This document shows positions 1 to 8,689 of a stretch of DNA of 64,000 nt, piece after piece (positions within the stretch are counted from its first letter, which is position 1; each line of letters starts with the position of its first letter). Below the pieces are notes generated by a model, which was not told the DNA's origin, searched no databases, and worked only from the letters and a program-made list of their open reading frames with translations. Made by a program: the position numbers and the translations under genes. Source of the DNA: Amycolatopsis deserti (GTDB taxonomy: Bacteria > Actinomycetota > Actinomycetes > Mycobacteriales > Pseudonocardiaceae); NCBI RefSeq assembly GCF_014653945.1, contig NZ_BNAU01000002.1, positions 553,914 through 617,913 on the forward strand. Direction: 5' to 3'.

Positions 1-101
1 AGCGACGGGCGGGCCCATTCGTCGCCGGTCAGCTCGTCCAGCAGGTCCGCGATCGCCACGCGCTAGGTGTCGATGGCCCGCCACAGGTCGGCGTCGTCCA
101 T
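1..101 (-). pseudogene. MDMPI/DinB-like (TIGR03083-type) gene, 5' end only, interrupted by an in-frame amber codon
   Basis: Reading the minus strand from the ATG at 101-99 gives MDDADLWRAIDT, then TAG at 65-63, then RVAIADLLDELTGDEWARPS in the same frame to the window edge. The pattern of an N-terminal helix followed by 'LLDELTGDEWARPS' is typical of mycothiol-dependent maleylpyruvate isomerase N-terminal (TIGR03083) proteins, which bind metal through a four-helix DinB bundle. The residues on both sides of the stop fit the family, so codon 13 looks like a point nonsense mutation or a sequencing error and not the end of a gene. Only the first 34 codons lie in the window, so activity cannot be judged. 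Confidence 0.5.
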
Positions 102-161
102 GACACTGAATCGTGCGGGCCGGGCCGGGCGTTATAGCCGTGCGGTGATCGCTGGAGCTGC

Positions 162-167
162 TATGAT
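162..167 (+). promoter_or_regulatory. Putative -10 element of the ABC-F leader transcript
   Basis: TATGAT at 162-167 is a near-consensus -10 hexamer placed about 35 bases before the leader uORF. No convincing -35 hexamer lies 16-18 bases upstream. A start near 174 would give a transcript containing the uORF and both hairpins described next. This is inference from position and sequence only. Confidence 0.35.
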
Positions 168-201
168 CAAAGTGGAGTGACTCGTGCGAAGGAGACCCCA
201 C

Positions 202-231
202 GTGGCAGGTGAAGACGACATCTCCGGGTGA
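202..231 (+). CDS. Leader peptide (uORF), 9 codons, upstream of the ABC-F gene
   Basis: A GTG at 202 opens a 9-codon frame (MAGEDDISG) ending in TGA at 229-231. It is preceded by a near-perfect Shine-Dalgarno sequence, AAGGAG at 189-194, with 7-base spacing, better than the one before the ABC-F gene itself. The last codons and the stop lie inside a hairpin (222-240). Leader peptides of this kind control many antibiotic-responsive ABC-F genes by ribosome stalling (established for the class). That this peptide is a regulatory leader is inference, supported by its ribosome-binding site and position. Confidence 0.6.
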   Translation: MAGEDDISG

Positions 232-280
232 GTCCCGGAGCTAGCTGGCCACCGGCAGGCATTGCCGTCGTGGCCGTCTT
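222..280 (+). promoter_or_regulatory. Candidate transcription attenuator: two hairpins in the ABC-F leader
   Basis: Hairpin 1 pairs CTCCGGG (222-228) with CCCGGAG (234-240) and places the uORF stop codon in its 5-base loop. Hairpin 2 pairs GGCCACCGGCA (247-257) with TGCCG/GTGGCC (263-267, 270-275), a near-continuous 11-bp stem with a 2-base bulge and a 5-base loop, followed by GTCTTGT. Hairpin 2 fits an intrinsic terminator with a weak U-tract. A ribosome stalled on the uORF would open hairpin 1 and could alter folding downstream. The pairing is seen directly; the regulatory reading is inference. Confidence 0.55.
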
Positions 281-322
281 GTCGTCCACTCGTTCCGCCA
301 CGCATTCCGAGGTTTCTTCGTC

Positions 323-1930
323 ATGTCCGATGCTCGTATCGTCGTGTCCGGCCTGTCTTTTTCCTGGCCGGACGACACCCCCGTGTTCGACCAGCTGTCC
401 GTCACCGTCCCGGACGGGCGCACCGGTCTGGTCGCGCCCAACGGCGCCGGGAAGTCCACCCTGCTCCGGCTCGTCGCCGGTGAGCTGCGGCCGTCGGCGG
501 GCAGCGTGTCCGTGGACGGGCTGCTCGGGTACCTGCCGCAGGATCTGCCGCTGACCGGCGACCTCACCGTCGCCGAGGTACTCGGCATCGCGCCGGTGCT
601 GCGGGCGCTGGCCGCGGTCGAGGCCGGTGACGTGGCCGAGGAGCACTTCACCACGATCGGCACCGACTGGGACGTCGAGGAGCGCACGCGCGCCCAGCTG
701 GACCGGCTCGGCCTCGGCCACGTCACGCTGGACCGGCGGCTGGACACCTTGTCCGGCGGGCAGATCGTGTCGCTCGGGCTGGCCGCCCAGCTGCTCCGGC
801 GGCCCGACGTGCTGCTTCTCGACGAGCCCACCAACAACCTCGACCTGGACGCCCGGCGCCGCCTCTACGCCGTGCTCGACGACTGGTCCGGCTGCATGCT
901 CGTGGTGAGCCACGACCGCGCGCTGCTCGACCGGATGGACCGCATCGCGGAACTGGAGGCCGGCGGGATCACCTTCTACGGCGGCAATTTCACCGAATAC
1001 GAGCAAGCCGTGCAGGCCGCGCGCGAGGTCGCCGAGAAGAACATCCGCAACGCCGAGCAGGAGGTCAAGCGGGAGAAGCGCGAGATGCAGCAGGCCCGGG
1101 AGCGGGCCGCGAAGCGGGCGAGCACCGCGCAGCGCAACATCGCCAGCGCCGGGCTGCCGAAGATCGTCGCCGGGACGCTGAAGCGCAACGCGCAGGAGTC
1201 GGCGGGCAAGGCCGACGGCACGCACGCGGCGCGGGTCAGCGCGGCGAAGGCGAAGCTGGACCAGGCGGAGCGGTCGCTGCGGGAGGACCAGAAGATCGTC
1301 CTGGAACTCCCCCGGACGGCGGTGCCCGCGGGGCGGACGCTGTTCCTCGGCGAGGGTCTGCGGAAGCGGGAGTTGTTCGGCGCGGGCGTGGACCTGGCCG
1401 TGCGCGGGCCGGAACGGATCGCGCTGACCGGGCCCAACGGGTCGGGCAAGTCGACGTTGCTGCGGCTGGTCAGCGGTGATCTGGAGCCGGACGCCGGTTC
1501 GATCCGGCGGGCGGACGGGCGGGTCGCGTACCTGTCGCAGCGGCTGGACCTGCTCGACGACGACCGCACGGTGGCGGAGAACCTGGCCGCTGCCGCGCCC
1601 GGCATGCTTCCGGCCGATCGGATGAACCTGCTGGCGCGCTTCCTGTTCCGCGGCGCGCGGGCGCACCTGCCGGTGCGGGCCCTCTCCGGTGGCGAACGCC
1701 TGCGCGCGACGCTGGCGTGCGTGCTGTTCGCCGAGCCCGCGCCGCAGTTGCTGTTGCTCGACGAGCCGACGAACAACCTCGACCTGGTGAGCACCGGCCA
1801 GCTGGAGGCCGCGCTGAACGCCTACCGGGGCGCGTTCGTGGTCGTCAGCCACGACGAGCGTTTCCTGGCCGGCATCGGCGTCGAGCGCCGCCTGCACCTG
1901 GCCGGGGGACGGTTGCTGGAGGCGGCGTGA
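323..1930 (+). CDS. ABC-F family ATPase (ribosome-protection type candidate)
   Basis: This 535-residue protein has two ABC domains on one chain and no membrane segments, the ABC-F layout. Domain 1 has Walker A PNGAGKST (about 39-46), an LSGGQ signature, and a Walker B ending LLLDEPTNNLDLD. A Lys/Arg/Glu-rich helical linker follows at about 240-320. Domain 2 has GPNGSGKST, LSGGERLRATLA and LLLLDEPTNNLDL. ABC-F proteins bind the ribosomal E site, and some dislodge antibiotics from the exit tunnel or peptidyl-transferase centre. The attenuator-like leader upstream favours an antibiotic-responsive resistance role over a housekeeping one. The ATG at 323 has only a weak GAGG motif before it. The substrate class is unknown. 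Confidence 0.85.
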   Translation: MSDARIVVSGLSFSWPDDTPVFDQLSVTVPDGRTGLVAPNGAGKSTLLRLVAGELRPSAGSVSVDGLLGYLPQDLPLTGDLTVAEVLGIAPVLRALAAVEAGDVAEEHFTTIGTDWDVEERTRAQLDRLGLGHVTLDRRLDTLSGGQIVSLGLAAQLLRRPDVLLLDEPTNNLDLDARRRLYAVLDDWSGCMLVVSHDRALLDRMDRIAELEAGGITFYGGNFTEYEQAVQAAREVAEKNIRNAEQEVKREKREMQQARERAAKRASTAQRNIASAGLPKIVAGTLKRNAQESAGKADGTHAARVSAAKAKLDQAERSLREDQKIVLELPRTAVPAGRTLFLGEGLRKRELFGAGVDLAVRGPERIALTGPNGSGKSTLLRLVSGDLEPDAGSIRRADGRVAYLSQRLDLLDDDRTVAENLAAAAPGMLPADRMNLLARFLFRGARAHLPVRALSGGERLRATLACVLFAEPAPQLLLLDEPTNNLDLVSTGQLEAALNAYRGAFVVVSHDERFLAGIGVERRLHLAGGRLLEAA

Positions 1931-1937
1931 ACCGGGA

Positions 1938-1964
1938 TGTCACATCCGCGCGCCGGGCGGTGTC
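1938..1964 (+). promoter_or_regulatory. ECF41-type promoter upstream of the sigma factor gene
   Basis: TGTCACA at 1938-1944 followed after 16 bases by TGTC at 1961-1964 matches the described ECF41 promoter pattern (TGTCACA in the -35 region and CGTC in the -10 region) except for the first -10 base. It lies 30 bases before the start of an ECF41 gene, so autoregulation is expected. Confidence 0.6.
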
Positions 1965-1993
1965 TGCATGACGAGCGACCCGAGGAGGAACCC

Positions 1994-2854
1994 GTGACCG
2001 ACCCGTTCGTCACCCATCGCAGCCTGCTGTTCACCGTGGCCTACGAGATGCTCGGCTCGGCGGCCGACGCCGAGGACGTGGCGCAGGAAACCTGGCTGCG
2101 CTGGGCCGATGTGGACCAGGCGGAGGTGCGCGACCCGCGGGCGTACCTGGTCCGGGTGGTGACGCGGCAGGCGCTGAACCGGCTGCGGTCGGTGTCCCGG
2201 CGGCGTGAGGACTACATCGGGGAATGGCTGCCCGAGCCGCTGCTGACCACGCCGGACGTGGCCGAGGACGTGGAGCTGGCGGAGAACGTCTCGATCGCGA
2301 TGCTCACCGTGCTGGAGACGCTCGGGCCGGCCGAGCGGGCGGTGTTCGTGCTGCACGACGTGTTCGACCTGTCGTACGCCGAGGTCGCCGAGGCGGTCGG
2401 CAAGAGCACCGCGGCGGTGCGGCAGATCGCGCACCGGGCGCGCGAGCACGTCGCCGCGCGGCGGCCGCGGATGCAGGTGGACCGGGCGCAGCAGCAGGCG
2501 GCCGTGGAGCGCTTCCTGGCCGCCGTGTCCAACGGTGACGTGCGCGCGCTGGTGGACGTGCTGGCTCCGGACGTGGTGGTGATCTCCGACGGCGGTGGCG
2601 TGGTGCCGGCCGCGCGCAAGCCGGTCATCGGCGCCGAGCGGGTCGCGACGCTGCTCGCCCACGCCGCCGAGCGCACCGGCTTCACCGCGAGCGCCACCTG
2701 GGTCAACGGGATGCCGGGCGTCCGGCTCGACGTCGAGGGTTCGGCCGCCGCGCTGAGCCTGGTGGTCGAGGACGGCCGGATCACCCGGATCTACGGGATC
2801 AACAACCCGCACAAGCTGGGCTGGCTGGACAAGGTGGCGCAGCTGCGGCGGTGA
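1994..2854 (+). CDS. ECF41-family RNA polymerase sigma factor (SigJ-like) with SnoaL-like C-terminal domain
   Basis: The GTG at 1994 follows a strong AGGAGGAA (1983-1990) and gives 286 residues; upstream in-frame starts lack such a site. Residues 1-165 form sigma region 2 (FTVAYEMLGSAADAEDVAQETWLRW) and region 4 (LSYAEVAEAVGKSTAAVRQIAHRAR). The remaining ~110 residues are a SnoaL/NTF2-like extension ending in NPHKLGW, a match to the NPDKL motif of ECF41. In this group the C-terminal extension replaces a separate anti-sigma factor and modulates activity (established for the family). The usual neighbours (carboxymuconolactone decarboxylase, oxidoreductase) are not adjacent. The gene follows the ABC-F gene by 63 bp but has its own promoter. 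Confidence 0.88.
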   Translation: MTDPFVTHRSLLFTVAYEMLGSAADAEDVAQETWLRWADVDQAEVRDPRAYLVRVVTRQALNRLRSVSRRREDYIGEWLPEPLLTTPDVAEDVELAENVSIAMLTVLETLGPAERAVFVLHDVFDLSYAEVAEAVGKSTAAVRQIAHRAREHVAARRPRMQVDRAQQQAAVERFLAAVSNGDVRALVDVLAPDVVVISDGGGVVPAARKPVIGAERVATLLAHAAERTGFTASATWVNGMPGVRLDVEGSAAALSLVVEDGRITRIYGINNPHKLGWLDKVAQLRR

Positions 2855-2855
2855 C

Positions 2856-3593
2856 TCACCCGGGCGCGAGCAGGGCCGGGTCCTGGCGGAGGATCGCCAC
2901 CTCCAGTCCGCGCAGGCCCGGCCCCGGCTCGAGGCCCAGTTCCTCGGCCAGGGTGCTGCGCGCGGCCCGGTAGACGCCGAGCGCCTCGACCTGGCGCCCG
3001 GTGCGGTAGAGCGCGAGCATCAGCTGTCCGCGCAGCCGTTCGCGCAGCGGGTGGGCCTCGACCAGCGCCTCCAGTTCGCCGACCAGCTCCGGGTGGCGGC
3101 CGAGCGCGAGGTCCGCGCCGATCCGCTCCTCCAGCGCCGACAGGCGCAGCTCGTCGAGGGCCGCGATCGCGGGCTGCGCGAACGGCTGGGCGCGGAACTC
3201 CGCCAGCACGGGACCGCGCCACAGCCGCAGGGCCCGGCGCAGCAGGTCCGCGCGTTCCCGGGGGCCGGCGCCGGCCGCGGCGTCGACGAGCACGCGGAAC
3301 CGGTTCGCGTCGATGTCGGCCGCGGCCGCGGTCAGCGCGTAACCGGGCGGCCGCGTGCGGATCAGGGCACCGCCGAGCCGCTTGCGCAGGTTCGACACCA
3401 GGCCCTGCAGCGCGGTGCCCGCCGTCGGCGGCGGGTTGCCCTGCCACAGCTCGTCGGTGAGCCGGTCGGTGGCGACCACCTGCCCGGCGTGCACGACCAG
3501 GAGGGCCAGCAGCGCCCGCCCGCGGCCGCGGGGCAACGGCACGAGCTCGCCGGTGTCGCGCACCTCCAGCGGACCCAGGATGCGGAACTCCAT
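2856..3593 (-). CDS. AfsR/SARP-family transcriptional activator (OmpR-type winged helix plus BTAD)
   Basis: The 245-residue protein starts MEFRILGPLEVRDTG, the classic opening of SARP DNA-binding domains, and continues with a winged helix to about residue 95 and the bacterial transcriptional activation domain (TPR-like) from about 100 to 240. It lacks the NB-ARC ATPase part of AfsR, so it is a short SARP. The ATG at 3593-3591 has GGAGGT just upstream. It is transcribed away from a secreted propeller gene. The 94-bp gap holds two heptamers at 11-bp spacing placed 8 bp from a -10 box on the propeller side, so that gene is the predicted target. It converges on the sigma factor gene with a 1-bp gap. 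Confidence 0.88.
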   Translation of the reverse strand: MEFRILGPLEVRDTGELVPLPRGRGRALLALLVVHAGQVVATDRLTDELWQGNPPPTAGTALQGLVSNLRKRLGGALIRTRPPGYALTAAAADIDANRFRVLVDAAAGAGPRERADLLRRALRLWRGPVLAEFRAQPFAQPAIAALDELRLSALEERIGADLALGRHPELVGELEALVEAHPLRERLRGQLMLALYRTGRQVEALGVYRAARSTLAEELGLEPGPGLRGLEVAILRQDPALLAPG

Positions 3594-3612
3594 CGGACCT
3601 CCCGGGGGATTC

Positions 3613-3644
3613 GTTAGCGATCCCTTAGCGGCCTTTCCCATAAT
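3613..3644 (+). promoter_or_regulatory. SARP-type operator and promoter for the 3688 gene
   Basis: GTTAGCG (3613-3619) and CTTAGCG (3624-3630) are direct heptamers with an 11-bp period. Exactly 8 bp separate the second copy from CATAAT (3639-3644), a good -10 hexamer. Heptamer repeats with 4-bp spacers that end 8 bp before the -10 box are the known arrangement at SARP-activated promoters. The repeats and spacing are visible; binding by the adjacent SARP is inference. Confidence 0.6.
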
Positions 3645-3687
3645 TCGCTGCTTCGCAGGTGTCCGTAACAGCGAGGAGGTGGACGCG

Positions 3688-4665
3688 ATGCGTTGTGGAC
3701 GGATCCTCGTCGCCGCGGTGGCCGCCACACTGGCGTTGCCCACGGCCGTAGCGGCCGCGGCGAGCCCGGTGCAGACGTTCGTCACGTTCGACCCGGCGGC
3801 CGGGGAGTTCCCCGAGGGGGTCGCGTTCGACAAGACCGGGAACCTGTACGTGAGCCTGCTCCCGGCGAGCCAGATCCGGCGGATCACCCCGGACGGCACC
3901 CAGTCGGTCGTGGCCGATTTCGGCACCGCGGGCGGCGCCGGGCCGGCCGGGCTCGCGGTGGCGCCGAACGGCACGATCTACGCGGCCGAGCCGGCCATCG
4001 ACCTGCAGACCGCTCAGACGAACCCGGACAAGCGCGGCGTGTACCGGGTCGGCCGGGACGGCACGCCGGTCCGCCTGCCCGGCACCGGGGCCATCGTGTT
4101 CCCCAACGACCTGCGGCTGGACAAGCACGGCACGGTGTACGTGACCGATTCGGCCGGCGGTTCGGTGTGGCGGATCCCGAAGGGCGGCAGTGCCCAGCTG
4201 TGGGCCGACGGCCCGCTGCTGGCGGGCACCGGCGCGGCCGGAGCCGGGTTCCCGATCGGCGCGAACGGCATCGCGGTGCTGCGGGAGGAGGTCATCGTCG
4301 CCAACACCGACCTCGGTGCGCTGGTGCGGATCCCGATCCGGCGGGACGGCAGCGCGGGCACGCCGTCGGTGCTGGTGTCCTCGCCGCTGCTGGTCGGTGT
4401 GGACGGTCTGGCGCTGGACGTGCACGGCGGGATCTACGCCGTGGTCGGGACGCAGAACCTGGTGCTGCGCATCGACCGCGACGGATCGATCACGACGCTG
4501 GCCACCGCGGCCGAGGGGCTGAACCAGCCGAGCACCGCGGCGTTCGGCACCGGCCGGGCCGGGAACAAGACGCTCTACATCGCGAACTTCTCGCTGTTCT
4601 CCCCCGCCCCGACACCCGGCGTGCTCACGCTGGAAGTCGGCGTCCCGGGACGCCCACTTCCCTAG
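3688..4665 (+). CDS. Secreted SMP-30/NHL-type beta-propeller protein
   Basis: The ATG at 3688 follows GAGGAGG (3673-3679) and gives 325 residues. An N-terminal signal peptide is evident: RCGR, then a hydrophobic Leu/Ala stretch ending in AAAAS near residue 26. The mature part has repeated blades such as FPEGVAFDKTGNLYVS, GPAGLAVAPNGTIYAAEP and FPNDLRLDKHGTVYVTDSAGG, as in SMP-30/gluconolactonase-like and NHL proteins. Such proteins include lactonases, but no catalytic set can be assigned safely. An exported location is predicted. The divergent SARP gene and the operator suggest tight regulation. Confidence 0.75.
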   Translation: MRCGRILVAAVAATLALPTAVAAAASPVQTFVTFDPAAGEFPEGVAFDKTGNLYVSLLPASQIRRITPDGTQSVVADFGTAGGAGPAGLAVAPNGTIYAAEPAIDLQTAQTNPDKRGVYRVGRDGTPVRLPGTGAIVFPNDLRLDKHGTVYVTDSAGGSVWRIPKGGSAQLWADGPLLAGTGAAGAGFPIGANGIAVLREEVIVANTDLGALVRIPIRRDGSAGTPSVLVSSPLLVGVDGLALDVHGGIYAVVGTQNLVLRIDRDGSITTLATAAEGLNQPSTAAFGTGRAGNKTLYIANFSLFSPAPTPGVLTLEVGVPGRPLP

Positions 4666-4687
4666 CGCGCCGCCGCGAGCGGGCCGG

Positions 4688-5599
4688 TCAGGGCAGCAGC
4701 ACCGTTTTGCCGGCGAGCTTCCCGGCCGCGGCCTCCTCGTGGACCGCGGCCAGCTCGCTCAGCGGGCGGCGGTCGGCGACGTGGATGCGCAGCCGCCCGG
4801 CGTCGACCTCCTCGGCGAGGTGCCGGAGCTGCGCGGCGTCGCTGCGGACGAAGACGCGGGCGGCGCGCACGCCGCGGGACTCGTCCGGCTCCGGCGGCGT
4901 CGCGCTGGTCACCACGATCCCGCCGTCGCGCACCAGCGCGGTCAGCTCCGGCGGGGTCTCCGGCGCCAGGTTCACCACCACGTCGACCGGTTCGCGCACC
5001 GCGTCCCAGTCGCCGTGGCCGACGACCTGTGCGGCGCCGTAGGACCGCAGCCGGCCGGCGTGCGCATCGCGTGCCGTGCCGACGACTGTCGCCCCGGCCC
5101 GGGCCGCCAGCTGCACCGCGTATCCGCCGACGGCGCCGCCCGCGCCGTTGACCAGCACGCGCTGCCCGGCCCGCACCTCGCCCAGCTCGAACAGGGCCTG
5201 CCAGGCGGTGAGACCCACCACCGGGAGGGCCGCGGCGTCGGCCGCCGGGACCGACTCCGGCGCGGCGGTGAGCGCCTCGGCCGGGGCGAGGACGTACTCG
5301 GCGGCCGCGCTGCCGTCGATGATCGGCAGGAAGCCGATCACCGCGTCGCCGCGCCGGAAGCCGGTCACGCCGTCGCCGGTCTCCGCGACGGTGCCGGACA
5401 CGTCGACGCCCGGGATGTGGGGCAGGCGCAGCGGGAAGGCCTCGCGCAGCTCACCCGCGCGGAGCAGGGCGTCGACGGGATTGAAGCTGGTGCCCGCGAC
5501 CTGGATCAGGACCTGACCCGGCCCGGGCTCCGGCCGCTCCGCCTCCTCGTGACGCAAGACTTCGGCTCCGCCGTACTCGTGGTACCGCACTGCTCGCAT
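4688..5599 (-). CDS. NADPH:quinone reductase / zinc-independent MDR oxidoreductase
   Basis: This 303-residue medium-chain dehydrogenase starts MRAVRYHEYGGAEVLRHEE at the ATG at 5599-5597, which follows GAGGAGA. It has the GroES-like domain (residues 1-120), the quinone-reductase signature region near VNGAGGAVGGYAVQLA (about 140-155), the nucleotide-binding fold, and no structural-zinc cysteine cluster. Family members reduce quinones or enones with NADPH. The divergent MarR-family gene 83 bp away and two inverted repeats between them suggest induction by an electrophile or quinone. It converges on the propeller gene. Confidence 0.82.
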   Translation of the reverse strand: MRAVRYHEYGGAEVLRHEEAERPEPGPGQVLIQVAGTSFNPVDALLRAGELREAFPLRLPHIPGVDVSGTVAETGDGVTGFRRGDAVIGFLPIIDGSAAAEYVLAPAEALTAAPESVPAADAAALPVVGLTAWQALFELGEVRAGQRVLVNGAGGAVGGYAVQLAARAGATVVGTARDAHAGRLRSYGAAQVVGHGDWDAVREPVDVVVNLAPETPPELTALVRDGGIVVTSATPPEPDESRGVRAARVFVRSDAAQLRHLAEEVDAGRLRIHVADRRPLSELAAVHEEAAAGKLAGKTVLLP

Positions 5600-5616
5600 G
5601 ATCTCTCCTCGATTCT

Positions 5617-5667
5617 TGCTCCGAATTCGAAGCATATCGAGACCGTACCACGCTTCGAAGTCGAAGC
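5617..5667. promoter_or_regulatory. Two MarR-type inverted repeats in the divergent qor-like/marR gap
   Basis: Site 1, TGCTCCGAATTCGAAGCA (5617-5634), is an 18-bp palindrome with one mismatched pair. Site 2, GCTTCGAAGTCGAAGC (5652-5667), has perfect 7-bp arms and a 2-bp spacer. Both share the core TTCGAAGC. For marR, TAGACT at 5671-5676 is a plausible -10 box exactly 6 bp before the GTG, suggesting a leaderless mRNA. Binding by the adjacent MarR protein is inferred. Confidence 0.6.
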
Positions 5668-5682
5668 AAGTAGACTCCGGAC

Positions 5683-6177
5683 GTGAGCCACGACGCACTG
5701 GACGCCGAGCAGCTGGACACCTACTTCGCGCTGATGGAGGTCAGCAGCCTCCTGCAGCACGCGGTGGAGCAGCAGTTGCGCGCCACCGGGCCGCTCAGCT
5801 GGGTGCAGTTCCAGGTCCTCGCCCGGCTCGCGAACTCGCCCGGCGGCAGCCAGCGGATGACGGACCTGGCCGACGGGGTCGTCTACAGCCGCAGCGGGCT
5901 GACCTACCAGGCGGGGCTGCTGGACAAGGCCGGGCTGGTCACGCGGCGCCAGTCCGAGGACGACGAGCGCAGCGTGACGGTGACGATCACCGACGCCGGC
6001 CGGGACATGGTGGCGCGCGTGCTGCCCGGGCACGTCGAGGTGGTGCGGACGATGCTGTTCGAGGGGCTGTCGCGGCGGGACCTCACCACGCTGGGCGGCA
6101 TCCTGAGCGGGGTGCGCGAGCGGATGCGCGCGGCACCCCCGCGCTCGGCGAGGCCCCGCCGCAAGCCGAAGGCCTGA
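5683..6177 (+). CDS. MarR-family transcriptional regulator
   Basis: The 164-residue protein starts at GTG 5683 (MSHDALDAEQLDTYFALME). It has the MarR winged-helix core, with GPLSWVQFQVLARLANSP and MTDLADGVVYSRSGLTYQAGLLDKAGLVTR followed by the wing QSEDDERSVTVTITDAG. A basic C-terminal tail (RSARPRRKPKA) may add DNA contacts. It diverges from the quinone-reductase gene, and two palindromes between the genes are the likely operators. MarR proteins of this context usually repress a detoxification gene until a phenolic or oxidant ligand binds; the ligand is unknown. Confidence 0.87.
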   Translation: MSHDALDAEQLDTYFALMEVSSLLQHAVEQQLRATGPLSWVQFQVLARLANSPGGSQRMTDLADGVVYSRSGLTYQAGLLDKAGLVTRRQSEDDERSVTVTITDAGRDMVARVLPGHVEVVRTMLFEGLSRRDLTTLGGILSGVRERMRAAPPRSARPRRKPKA

Positions 6178-6263
6178 CCGGGCTGGGGAAGGTGCGCCCG
6201 GCGCTGGGGATCACACGGCCGGCCAGTCCGCGCGGAGGCGTGCGAGCCGCGTGCGCCACCGGA

Positions 6264-7901
<1,638 letters not shown>

Positions 7902-7992
7902 CCGGCCACCCTAACCGTGGGCTTCGAGGTCACGGATGAGCCCCTGGGCGGGGCAAGTAGGCGTCGGCGGCGACGTTGACCAGCCCGGAGGG

Positions 7993-8409
7993 TCAGGCCT
8001 GGAACTGGAACGGGATCGCCGGGAGGAGATCCGTGACATCGGGGTGCAGTTTCGCGAGCCCCTGGTCGAAGGTCACCAGCCGGCCACCGTGAGCGCGGGC
8101 CAGTTGCGCGAGATAAGCGTGGGTGACCTGGCGGTGTCCGAACACGCCGTCCATCGGCACTTCGCTGTAGGACACCGAGTCCGGCCAAAAGTTGTGCCGT
8201 TCGTTGCTCCGCAAGGCGGCGAGTACCGCCTTCGCATCAACCGCCGTCTGGCCTTCACGCAGGAGCAAACGGATCAGGCTTCCCTCCGTCACGGGGCAGG
8301 TGGCGAAGTCGTCGTCCACGCCGGTGAACCACGCTTCGGCCGATTGGTGGTGGACGTGGTCGGCCACCACCAGCGCGATGAGCACGTTGGCATCGAGCAG
8401 GTTCGTCAC
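7993..8409 (-). CDS. vapC: VapC-like PIN-domain ribonuclease toxin
   Basis: This 138-residue PIN protein starts MTNLLDANVLIALVVADHVHH, with the first catalytic Asp in LLDAN. It has a conserved Glu/Thr region in CPVTEGSLIRLLL and later acidic residues in the LVTFDQGLAKLHPDV segment, which together form the Mg2+ site. VapC toxins cleave tRNA or rRNA. Its start overlaps the end of the antitoxin gene by 4 bp (8406-8409), so the two are translationally coupled. Function is predicted intact because all PIN motifs are present. Confidence 0.88.
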   Translation of the reverse strand: MTNLLDANVLIALVVADHVHHQSAEAWFTGVDDDFATCPVTEGSLIRLLLREGQTAVDAKAVLAALRSNERHNFWPDSVSYSEVPMDGVFGHRQVTHAYLAQLARAHGGRLVTFDQGLAKLHPDVTDLLPAIPFQFQA

Positions 8410-8633
8410 TCGTCGTCGTCCAGGGAGCGCACGTCGTCGGTCGTGATGATCTTGCCCAGGCTGACCACCGGCAGCCCCGTCGCGGGACTCCGCGACACCT
8501 CCGGCGACTTGCCCTGGCCGAGGCCACGACGCATGAGCTCCGCGACGATCTCGCTCAGCGTCCGAGACGTGTCGCGGGCTATCGACAGCGCCTGTTGGTG
8601 GAGATCTTCGGGAAGATCGATCGTCGTTCGCAC
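8406..8633 (-). CDS. vapB: VapB-like antitoxin, ribbon-helix-helix (leaderless GTG start preferred)
   Basis: The ribbon-helix-helix domain starts at VRTTIDLPEDLHQQALSIA, followed by SRTLSEIVAELMRRGL and a flexible acidic C-terminus (KIITTDDVRSLDDDE) expected to wrap the toxin. An ATG at 8660 would add nine residues, but it lies in the middle of the 34-bp operator. The GTG at 8633 sits 6 bp after TATGAT (8645-8640), a -10 box, so a leaderless transcript starting at the GTG is preferred. That start gives 75 residues and begins exactly with the DNA-binding strand. Confidence 0.82.
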   Translation of the reverse strand: MRTTIDLPEDLHQQALSIARDTSRTLSEIVAELMRRGLGQGKSPEVSRSPATGLPVVSLGKIITTDDVRSLDDDE

Positions 8634-8642
8634 CTCTGCATC

Positions 8643-8676
8643 ATAGCATCTGCGCATCATGATGCAGAGATGCTAT
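8643..8676. promoter_or_regulatory. 34-bp palindromic vapBC operator
   Basis: The outer arms ATAGCATCT (8643-8651) and AGATGCTAT (8668-8676) and the inner perfect palindrome GCATCATGATGC (8654-8665) share one symmetry centre. Only the two 2-bp spacers break symmetry, so 30 of 34 positions are symmetric. It covers the promoter upstream of the vapB GTG, as expected for autoregulation by a VapBC complex. Confidence 0.75.
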
Positions 8677-8689
8677 GCAGGTGGTCCGG

